In this document: positions 56,566 through 62,621 of the stretch, piece by piece
Position numbering within the stretch: position 1 is the first letter of the stretch
How the letters are laid out: each line of letters begins with the position of its first letter
Source: an uncultured Oscillospiraceae bacterium
Lineage (GTDB): Bacteria; Bacillota; Clostridia; Oscillospirales; Oscillospiraceae
Reading direction: 5' to 3'
Assembly (NCBI GenBank): GCA_910588045.1
Contig: CAJUPS010000011.1
Location: 1 to 62,621, forward strand
DNA: 62,621 nucleotides
Made by a program: the position numbers and the translations under genes
Notes under the pieces: model-generated
What the model was told of the DNA's origin: nothing
The model's input: only the letters and a program-made list of their open reading frames with translations
Database searches by the model: none

Positions 56566-58538
56566 AGCATCGGCCCTTCTTTCTCCGGCGGGATCTGGTC
56601 GCGGTACACCCCCTGGAGCCGCACCAGGGGCCGCGCGATCGGCAGCAGCTGGTCGTAGGACGGGATCTCGCCGTCCACGCAGTCGCACAGCCAGTCCATG
56701 TGCAAGATCTCCTCCGGGGAGAACCACTTTTCCCCGTCGTTGCGGACCTGCCCGTCCTGGGATCGGATGGGCCGCCGGAAGGGGTCGATGGACCCGTCCA
56801 TCACGCCCCGGCGCAGGATCTGCACCAGCTGCGCCACGCCGTCCGGCAGCTCCTCGCTCAGCCACACGTCCACCGTCCGGCTGCTCATGCCCCACCAGTA
56901 GTTCACCGCCTGCTCCCCGTTGCCGGAGCTGAGACCGTCCCAGCTCCCGCTGAAGATGCTGCGCACCAGCTTGACATAGAAGTTCCCCCAGTGCCAGTAG
57001 GGGGAGGCCAGGGGCTGCATGGTCCCGTCCGGGCAGAGCTGGCACAGCCCCCAGGTCTCCTTACTCCGGTCGGGGGCGGGGATGTCCCGGTTGGAGATCA
57101 CGTCCGCCCCGTCGGCGGCCAGGCGGCTCATGGCGTCCCCCTCCACGCAGAACCAGCGCAGCTTGATCCTGGCCCGGGGGTTGGTCAGCCGGGCCCCCAG
57201 GGCGAAGGCGTTGATGCTGGCGGGCACGCCGAAGATGGGGTTGGAGGCCACGTAGCCGATCTGTCCGTCCCGGCTCATGGCCCCGGCGATGGCCCCGGTG
57301 AGGAACTTCCCCTCATAGATCCGGCTGTAGTAGGTCCGCACGCCCGCGTAGGGCATAGAGGCGGAACAGTTGAGCACCCGCACCCCGGGATATTGGGCCG
57401 CCAGCTTCCGGCAGGCGCCGATGAGGGGGGGCGTGGTGGCGAAGATCATCTGCGCCCCCTCCTCCACCGCCTGCTCCATGGCCGCCTCCGCCGTCTCGCC
57501 GGGGTGGACGTCGTTGTACACCCGGACGGACACCTTGTTCCCCATCACCGCCTCCAGGTACTGCCGCCCCAGGTCGTGGGCGCGGACCCAGTTGCTGGCG
57601 GCGGGGCTGTACTCGTTGACGAAGGCGATATTCAGGTGGTCGGGGAACACCGCGTGGAGCAGCCGCCCAAAGAGCTTGGGCGCGGGGGTGTCCTCCTGCT
57701 TCTGCTCCTCGGTCTCGGTGCTCACGGAGATGGGCGCGGGGGCGGACAGCAGCTTCACGTCCGGCCACACCGCCGCCACCGTCTTCCCCAGCTCCGTGGC
57801 GCTGAGGGTCCACAGCTCCTCGAAGGAGTATACCCGCAGCCACACCAGCAGGGCGTCCGCCGCGGTGATGTCCAGCTCCTCGCCCCCCTGCTTCCGGAAG
57901 GCCTCTCGGAAGTAGGTAAATCCGGCCACGAAGTGCTGCCGCTCATCCGCCGTCCAGACGTGGTCCGGCTCGAAGCCCAGGGCCGCCTGGAGCTTGGCGA
58001 ACCGGCCGGGGCGGCTGAAATACACGCGATAGAGCCCGGTGAGCCGGTAGGAGTCCATAAAGTCGTAGTAGGCCCGCACCGCAGGCGCGTCACTCCACGC
58101 GGGGATCACCCGAATCACATAGCCAGGGATCGTGGGAGCGCTGTAACTCTTGAGCACACTCACCCGCTTGTTGCCCTCCTGGACGTAAAACCGGCCCAGG
58201 TACTCAAAGCACCGGATGGGGTCCCGGATGCCCTCGTCCCCCAGGTGGGCCGCGCACAGCTCGATCCACTTGCAGGCAAACTCCGAGTCCAGGTCCAGCA
58301 GCGGCATGAAATTGGACGCAAAGGCACTGCGCCGCCCGGCGGTCTTGGTGCCGATGATCTGCTCTGTGGGGATCTCGATGATCCCCATCTCCACCCGTCC
58401 GGCCACCATGGCCTCGTCCAGGATCTCATCGAGCACCTGCGGATAGGGGTAGCTCCCTCGGAGCACCCGCTCCCTGTAATTCTTCTGCCCCAGCTTCAGG
58501 GCCTTGGTGTATTGATCGGTCGCTTCCTGTCTGCTCAA
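56562..58538 (-). CDS. signal-less BMP/Med-type binding protein fused to an N-terminal ParB-like domain
   Basis: 658 residues from TTG 58538, chosen because AAGGAGG lies eight bases upstream; a longer open frame runs back into the 163-bp element and is likely spurious. No signal peptide. Residues about 30-150 have ParB/Srx-like features (VEMGIIEIPTEQIIGTK, YVQEGNKRVSVLKSY), residues 160-290 are helical, and 310-560 form a BMP/PBP1 purine-nucleoside-binding-like domain (LNIAFVNEYSPAASNWVRAHDLG, GKFLTGAIAGAMSRDGQIGYV). BMP domains normally sit outside the membrane; here a cytoplasmic sensor or regulator is implied. Leads a three-gene operon with two phosphohydrolase-like genes. Confidence 0.78.
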   Translation of the reverse strand: MSRQEATDQYTKALKLGQKNYRERVLRGSYPYPQVLDEILDEAMVAGRVEMGIIEIPTEQIIGTKTAGRRSAFASNFMPLLDLDSEFACKWIELCAAHLGDEGIRDPIRCFEYLGRFYVQEGNKRVSVLKSYSAPTIPGYVIRVIPAWSDAPAVRAYYDFMDSYRLTGLYRVYFSRPGRFAKLQAALGFEPDHVWTADERQHFVAGFTYFREAFRKQGGEELDITAADALLVWLRVYSFEELWTLSATELGKTVAAVWPDVKLLSAPAPISVSTETEEQKQEDTPAPKLFGRLLHAVFPDHLNIAFVNEYSPAASNWVRAHDLGRQYLEAVMGNKVSVRVYNDVHPGETAEAAMEQAVEEGAQMIFATTPPLIGACRKLAAQYPGVRVLNCSASMPYAGVRTYYSRIYEGKFLTGAIAGAMSRDGQIGYVASNPIFGVPASINAFALGARLTNPRARIKLRWFCVEGDAMSRLAADGADVISNRDIPAPDRSKETWGLCQLCPDGTMQPLASPYWHWGNFYVKLVRSIFSGSWDGLSSGNGEQAVNYWWGMSSRTVDVWLSEELPDGVAQLVQILRRGVMDGSIDPFRRPIRSQDGQVRNDGEKWFSPEEILHMDWLCDCVDGEIPSYDQLLPIARPLVRLQGVYRDQIPPEKEGPML

Positions 58539-58565
58539 CGGCGTATCCTCCTTCAGCCTGCTCTT

Positions 58566-58728
58566 AGAACCTGTATTCACAACCGTTGAACGCTGTCTGG
58601 CCGGTCTTTTTTCCGCCATACTGCGTCGCTTTCCCTTGCAATCCGTCAGGATTGCTACGGAAAATCTCCTTGTCTGACGAGAAAAATCCTCGTCCATCCA
58701 GCATCCCACGGTTATGAATACAGGTTCT
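58566..58728 (-). repeat. 163-bp element with 19-bp terminal inverted repeats, copy 2
   Basis: Same length and ends as the copy at 13311-13473, opposite strand, about 85 percent identical by eye, with TTA at both borders. Read along the minus strand it ends 27 bases before the start codon of the BMP-domain gene, exactly as copy 1 does before the XRE gene. Its inner frame MDEDFSRQTRRFSVAILTDC is open and fused in frame to the downstream gene in this copy. Confidence 0.8.
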
Positions 58729-58743
58729 TACGTTACGATGGTC

Positions 58744-58772
58744 ATTATAACCGCCCCGCGTCCCGGGTACAA
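58744..58772 (-). promoter_or_regulatory. promoter upstream of element copy 2 and the BMP operon
   Basis: TTGTAC at 58772-58767, 17-base spacer, TATAAT at 58749-58744. The transcript should start near 58737 and carry the whole element as its leader. The 58773-58873 stretch shows nothing else. Confidence 0.72.
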
Positions 58773-58873
58773 CGCCCGGCGGGAAAATAAATGGAGATTT
58801 TCACCGGGAAGGGAATCCGGAATCTGTAACAAATGATGAAGCGCTCCTCTGCGCCGCATCTGGGGCAGTAAAA

Positions 58874-59119
58874 TCAGTATTCCCGGAGCACCAGCTCTGT
58901 GGAGCCCTGGTTGAGCCCCATCTCCAGCCGGAGCACCCGGGGGTGTCGGCTATACACCTGACGAACCATGTCCCGCAGCTGGGTGCCGCCGTGGTAGCCG
59001 TGGATCACCTCCAGACGGTAGACGGACCCGCCCGCCCTTCGCAGGGCCGCATCCACCGCCGCCTGGGCCTGGACACAATTCATCCCGTGGAGATCCACCC
59101 GGATCGTTCCGCTCTGCAT
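58874..59119 (-). CDS. small Smr-domain protein
   Basis: 81 residues from ATG 59119, with GGAGGGTGGC upstream. Smr signature: VDLHGMNCVQAQAAVDAAL at the start (LDLHGM-type) and EVIHGYHGGTQLRDMVRQ in the middle (HGxGxGxLR-type, here with Tyr and His). Isolated Smr domains act as nicking or RNA-cleaving nucleases on stalled ribosome mRNAs or DNA branches. Stand-alone gene, divergent from the small + strand gene. Confidence 0.85.
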   Translation of the reverse strand: MQSGTIRVDLHGMNCVQAQAAVDAALRRAGGSVYRLEVIHGYHGGTQLRDMVRQVYSRHPRVLRLEMGLNQGSTELVLREY

Positions 59120-59246
59120 AGCCACCCTCCTCTCTGCTTCCCCTATTTTACCAGCTCCAGCCCTGGCCGTCAACCGCCGGAGTGCGCCCAAATTTCCTCC
59201 TCCTCCCGTCGGGAAAAATTTCCTCCCCGGAATTGCAATCCAAGTG

Positions 59247-59275
59247 TTGACAGATCGAAAACGATATGTTACAAT
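59247..59275 (+). promoter_or_regulatory. promoter of the 96-residue conserved protein
   Basis: TTGACA at 59247-59252, 17-base spacer, TACAAT at 59270-59275, close to consensus. Confidence 0.82.
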
Positions 59276-59322
59276 TCGGTTACAAATATGACAAACCTGT
59301 TTTTTAGAAAGGACGTGACTGG

Positions 59323-59613
59323 ATGGCAGCAAAAGCCGAGGGGCTGGTTTACCGGAATCACCCTCTGCGCCGAGTAGGCAAGATGATTTACTACGGCTCT
59401 ATGGCCGATTCCCATATCATTCTCATGCAGGTGAAGGAGAGTCGGAAGGAAAACGACCTGGAGATTGCCACGAAGGTTTCCGTGGAGCTCCAGCGCACCG
59501 GGGCGGATCTCAAGAGCCGGGACCGGGTGGTCAAGCGCAGCGAGAAGGACAGCTTGTATGCCGCTATGGACGTGTCCGCCATCTGGTTGGAGCGGGCTCT
59601 GGCGGGAAAATAG
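59323..59613 (+). CDS. small soluble protein of unknown function
   Basis: 96 residues, basic, soluble, with GLVYRNHPLRRVGKMIYYGSMADSHIILMQV near the N-terminus and ATKVSVELQRTG in the middle, predicted as a small alpha/beta fold. GAAAGGACG precedes the ATG and a near-consensus promoter lies upstream, so it is well expressed. No function recognised. The NlpC/P60 gene follows 66 bases later and may be co-transcribed. Confidence 0.75.
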   Translation: MAAKAEGLVYRNHPLRRVGKMIYYGSMADSHIILMQVKESRKENDLEIATKVSVELQRTGADLKSRDRVVKRSEKDSLYAAMDVSAIWLERALAGK

Positions 59614-59679
59614 CGGACACCCTTTCGACACCGTTTCCAATTTACTGAACAAAAGAAGAAGATGAGAGGAAATACACGT

Positions 59680-60780
59680 ATGAGAAAGATTCTGGGAAAG
59701 ACGCTCCTGCTGGCCGTCCTGACGGCCGTGCTCCTGACAGTGACCGCCTTTGCAGGCGAGGTCCAGACGGCCCTGGTAAACGCCGACGCGCTGCGGCTGC
59801 GTTCCGAGCCCTCCACCAGTTCCTCCACCATCACCTATCTCAGCAGCGGCACCCAGGTAGAGATCCTCGAGGAGTTGGGCGAGTGGTATCACGTCAGCGC
59901 GGACGGGGTGAGCGGCTATGTCTACGCCGCCTACATCACCTTCCAGTCCGGCAGCACGGTGACGGCCGCCGCTCCCTCCGAGTCCCTGGCGGGACAGATC
60001 GGCCTGGTCACCGGCAGCACGGTCAACTTCCGCAGCGCTCCCTCCACCGACGACGCCATCCTCAAGGTGCTGAAGGCGGACCAGGAGGTCACCATCATCA
60101 GCATCACCGACGGCTGGTGCAAGGCCCTCCAGGAGGGGCAGGAGGGATACATCAAGGCCGATTATGTCTCCGTCAATGGGATCCCTCTGGTGGACCCCCG
60201 GGGCATCATCACCGGCGACTGCGTCAATGTCCGCAGCGCTCCCTCCACCGACAGCGGCGTGGTTACCAAGGTGTACGCCGGGGAGCTGGTGGACCTGATC
60301 GCGCTGGAAAATGATTGGTACTCCGTCTCCTACGAGGGCAAATCCGGGTACATCAGCGCCGACTATCTCCGGGTCTATACCGGCGAGCCCGGCAGCGGCC
60401 TGGGGGCGGACATCGTGGCCACCGCCCAAAAGTACCTGGGCACCCGGTACGTCTACGGCGGCGCATCCTCCAAGGGGTTTGACTGCTCGGGCTTCACGAT
60501 GTACATATTTGGTCTCTACGGCTACAGCCTCCCCCACTCCGCCACCTCCCAGTGGTACAACTCCGGCACCACCGTGGCCCGTGAGGACTTGCAGCCCGGC
60601 GACCTGGTCCTGTTCTGTGATCCCTCCCGCAGCGCCGGTAAGGCCTGCTCCCATGTGGGCATCTACGTGGGCGACGGCGATTTCATTCACGCCTCCTCCG
60701 GTTCCAACGCCGTGCGGATCAGCAGCTTGAGCGAGAGCTACTACGGCGGCTACTACGTGGGTGCAAAGCGCGTGGCATAA
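59680..60780 (+). CDS. secreted NlpC/P60 peptidoglycan endopeptidase with three SH3b domains
   Basis: 366 residues from ATG 59680. Signal peptide 1-26 (VTAFAGE), three bacterial SH3 repeats about 30-88, 107-165 and 176-233, each with an LRSEPST/FRSAPST/VRSAPST motif, then an NlpC/P60 domain 243-366. The catalytic set is complete: Cys269 in GFDCSGFT, His325 in CSHVGIYVG and His337 in FIHASS. It should cut gamma-D-Glu-diamino acid links in the wall stem peptide. AGAGGAAATAC lies upstream. Confidence 0.95.
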   Translation: MRKILGKTLLLAVLTAVLLTVTAFAGEVQTALVNADALRLRSEPSTSSSTITYLSSGTQVEILEELGEWYHVSADGVSGYVYAAYITFQSGSTVTAAAPSESLAGQIGLVTGSTVNFRSAPSTDDAILKVLKADQEVTIISITDGWCKALQEGQEGYIKADYVSVNGIPLVDPRGIITGDCVNVRSAPSTDSGVVTKVYAGELVDLIALENDWYSVSYEGKSGYISADYLRVYTGEPGSGLGADIVATAQKYLGTRYVYGGASSKGFDCSGFTMYIFGLYGYSLPHSATSQWYNSGTTVAREDLQPGDLVLFCDPSRSAGKACSHVGIYVGDGDFIHASSGSNAVRISSLSESYYGGYYVGAKRVA

Positions 60781-60781
60781 G

Positions 60782-60810
60782 TTGCATTTCCTGGGTCAAT
60801 ATGCTATAAT
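60782..60810 (+). promoter_or_regulatory. promoter of the M42 peptidase gene
   Basis: TTGCAT at 60782-60787, 17-base spacer, TATAAT at 60805-60810, beginning only two bases after the NlpC/P60 stop. Confidence 0.65.
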
Positions 60811-60811
60811 G

Positions 60812-60845
60812 ACTGCCGGATGGGGTTCCCTGTCCGGCAGTTTTT
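60812..60845 (+). terminator. terminator of the NlpC/P60 gene
   Basis: Perfect 9-bp stem 60812-60820/60833-60841 with a 12-base loop and a TTTTT tail. It also sits at the predicted start of the M42 transcript, so it could attenuate that gene. Confidence 0.78.
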
Positions 60846-60869
60846 CATTCATATAGGGAGGTCATGAAC

Positions 60870-61919
60870 ATGACAGAGGCACGTATGGAGCAGCTCACGG
60901 ACAACTGCGTCCGGCGCGCGGTGGAGTTGCTGGCGATCGATAGTCCCACCTGTTACACCTGGATGGCGGCAGAGCATGTGGCGGATGCCTTCCGGTCCAT
61001 GGGGCTGGAGCCGGAGATGACAAGGAAGGGCGGCGTGCTGGTATGCCTGAATCCGGAGGCGGGCGCAGAGGACGCGGTGCTGCTGGAGGCCCATTTGGAC
61101 ACGCTGGGCGGCATGGTGGCGGAGATCTCCGGCGCGGGGCGGCTGTACCTGACGCCTCTGGGCGGCATGGAGCCCAACAACGCCGAGGGGGAGAACGTCC
61201 GCATCGTCACCCGCTCCGGAAAGGTCTATACGGGGACGTTTCAGATGAGAAATGCGTCTGTCCACGTCAACGGCGACTACCACACCGCCAAGCGGGAGTA
61301 CAAGGGGATGGAGGTCGTCATTGACGAGGAGGTCTCCAGTCGGGAGGACGTGGAGAAGCTGGGCATTATGCAGGGGGACATTGTTTGCTTTGACCCCCGG
61401 ACGGTGGTGACGCCCTCGGGATATATCAAGAGCCGGTTCCTCGACGACAAGCTGTCGGTTGCGATTCTCCTTGAGCTGGCCGCCCAGGCCGCAGCGGGTG
61501 AGCTTGCCCTCAAGCGGCGGGTGTGGGTGCATATCACCGTTTTCGAGGAGACTGGACACGGTGGTTCCGCCTCCGTCCCGGATGGGGTATGCGAGGCCAT
61601 CAGCGTGGATATGGGCTGTGTGGGCGACGGCCTGGCGTGTGACGAGAGGAAGGTATCCATCTGCGCCAAGGACAGCGGCGGGCCCTACCACTACGAGGTG
61701 GTCTCCGCGTTGATTGAGGCCGCTCGCCGGGGCGGTGCGGACTTCGCGGTGGACGTATATCCTTTTTACGGGTCGGATGTGGAGGCCACGCTGCGGGGCG
61801 GCCATGACCTGCGGCATGGGCTGATTGGTCCGGGGGTATATGCATCCCACGGGTATGAGAGGAGTCACCGGAAGGGTGTTTGCAACACCCTTCGGCTGCT
61901 CTGGGCATATCTGAGCTGA
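60870..61919 (+). CDS. M42 family metallopeptidase (glutamyl/leucyl aminopeptidase type)
   Basis: 349 residues; of two close ATGs, 60870 is preferred as AGGGAGG lies eight bases ahead. Metal and catalytic residues of M42: LEAHLDTLGG (His), FLDDKLS (bridging Asp), TVFEETGHGGS (Glu-Glu), SVDMGCVGDG (Asp) and the late ASHGYERSH (His). These tetrahedral cytoplasmic enzymes trim peptides. No operon partner is seen. Confidence 0.93.
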   Translation: MTEARMEQLTDNCVRRAVELLAIDSPTCYTWMAAEHVADAFRSMGLEPEMTRKGGVLVCLNPEAGAEDAVLLEAHLDTLGGMVAEISGAGRLYLTPLGGMEPNNAEGENVRIVTRSGKVYTGTFQMRNASVHVNGDYHTAKREYKGMEVVIDEEVSSREDVEKLGIMQGDIVCFDPRTVVTPSGYIKSRFLDDKLSVAILLELAAQAAAGELALKRRVWVHITVFEETGHGGSASVPDGVCEAISVDMGCVGDGLACDERKVSICAKDSGGPYHYEVVSALIEAARRGGADFAVDVYPFYGSDVEATLRGGHDLRHGLIGPGVYASHGYERSHRKGVCNTLRLLWAYLS

Positions 61920-62032
61920 CCACCTGTACGATTGCGTGGACGCAAAAAAATTTTCGATTCGTTGCACAATTTCATACAACTTTTCCCCCTTTTGTGTGAA
62001 ACTTAGAAGGAACACGAAAGGGGGAACTTTTT

Positions 62033-62621
62033 ATGACTATTACTGCTAATCAGATTCAGAAATTTTCCGCACACCTGGAGAGCGAGGGGCGCAGTACCGG
62101 AACTATTGAAAAGTATCAGCGAGATGTCCGCGCGTTCGCCGCGTGGCTGGATGATCTGGAGTTGGAGGAAGCGTCCGCCTGGCGGGAGTACCTGCTGGAG
62201 CGGGGGTATGCGCCAGTGACCGTCAACTCTATGCTCTCGGCGGTGAACCGTTTTCTGAAATTTCTGGGCCGGGAGGACTGTAAAATCAAGTTTCTCCGAG
62301 TGCAGCGGAAAGCCTTCCGGGAGGAGAGCCGGGAGTTGACAAAGGCGGAATATCAACGGCTCTTGGACGCCGCCCGGGAGACTGGCCAGGAGAGATTGGA
62401 GCTTCTGATGGAGACCATCTGCGCCACGGGTATCCGGGTGTCGGAGGTCCGGTATATCACCGTTGAAGCTGCGAACCGGGCGGGGACGGACATCAATCTA
62501 AAGGGGAAAATCCGTAGCATTCTACTTCCCAACAAGCTCCGCCGGAAGCTGCTCAAGTACGCCAAGAAAAACAAAATCGCCTCCGGAGAGATTTTTCTCA
62601 CCGGAAGCGGAAAGCGTATGT
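62033..62621 (+). CDS. tyrosine-type recombinase/integrase (truncated by window edge)
   Basis: 196 residues visible, open at the right edge. ATG 62033 follows AAAGGGGGAACT. N-terminal SAM-like core-binding domain (residues 1-85: IQKFSAHLESEGRSTGTIEKYQRDVRAFAAWL) and the start of the catalytic domain with the first Arg in ATGIRVSEVRYI and a beta-hairpin Lys in GKIRSILLP. The His-x-x-Arg box and the Tyr lie beyond the window. XerC/D-like, possibly a chromosomal recombinase or the edge of a mobile element; not decidable here. Confidence 0.9.
   Translation, partial: MTITANQIQKFSAHLESEGRSTGTIEKYQRDVRAFAAWLDDLELEEASAWREYLLERGYAPVTVNSMLSAVNRFLKFLGREDCKIKFLRVQRKAFREESRELTKAEYQRLLDAARETGQERLELLMETICATGIRVSEVRYITVEAANRAGTDINLKGKIRSILLPNKLRRKLLKYAKKNKIASGEIFLTGSGKRM

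Noticed and set aside
58539..58709. 57-codon in-frame upstream extension of the BMP-domain gene
   Set aside because: It lies almost wholly within the 163-bp element; a TTG start with AAGGAGG at the correct distance lies at 58538.

Overview
The window looks like chromosome from a GC-rich, anaerobic, low-sporulation-signature Clostridia, most likely a gut Oscillospiraceae of the Flavonifractor / Lawsonibacter / Oscillibacter type. This is an inference from protein style: lipoproteins with clostridial lipoboxes, SLH domains, SecG, LepA, 4Fe-4S aldo/keto reductases, lactate-racemase cofactor genes, sigma-A promoters of the TTGACA-N17-TATAAT type and AGGAGG ribosome binding sites. No rRNA, tRNA, CRISPR array or prophage was seen. 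The right edge cuts a tyrosine recombinase.

Layout. 1-3780: palindrome-rich leader, an MBOAT acyltransferase / SGNH pair for glycan O-acylation, and a lipoprotein. 3786-10286 (minus): promoter, cobalamin riboswitch, surface-anchored SLH-CbiK chelatase, proline-rich lipoprotein sharing its C-terminal domain, and a FecBCD/BtuFCD-type ABC importer; this is the most striking locus. 10287-16039: secG, a GH3 beta-N-acetylhexosaminidase, a small Cys/His protein, an AraC regulator, an XRE regulator and lepA. 16047-21540 (minus): a NapH-like ferredoxin protein with an Fe-S aldo/keto reductase, then the xpaC - small membrane protein - telA - TPM operon. 21609-23740 (minus): larB-larC behind a strong promoter and a leader that looks like a transcription attenuator.

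23766-36091: a ROK repressor divergent from a sugar operon (RbsA-type ATPase, two permeases, binding protein, GH31 alpha-xylosidase-like enzyme, xylulokinase, DUF4867 protein, fucose/arabinose-isomerase-like protein). The logic is import of an oligosaccharide, release of a pentose, isomerisation and phosphorylation. 36245-39022: an AgrC/LytTR-type two-component pair and a PH-like protein. 39200-46492: a catabolic island with an FAD oxidoreductase, two MmgE/PrpD proteins, a DASS-type carboxylate transporter and a LysR regulator. 46489-50178 (minus): a chain of overlapping genes (unknown, AT-rich unknown, metallophosphoesterase, LysR) downstream of a WYL regulator. 50458-55129: nagB, then a hybrid histidine kinase overlapping a sugar-binding lipoprotein gene. 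55391-58538 (minus): an unusual signal-less BMP-domain protein, a phosphoesterase and a DUF5662 protein. 58874-62621: Smr-like protein, small conserved protein, SH3/NlpC-P60 hydrolase, M42 aminopeptidase and the recombinase.

Two 163-bp copies of one element with 19-bp terminal inverted repeats (13311-13473 and 58566-58728) sit in the 5' leaders of two unrelated genes, in the same orientation relative to the gene, each ending exactly 27 bases before the start codon and each behind a good promoter.
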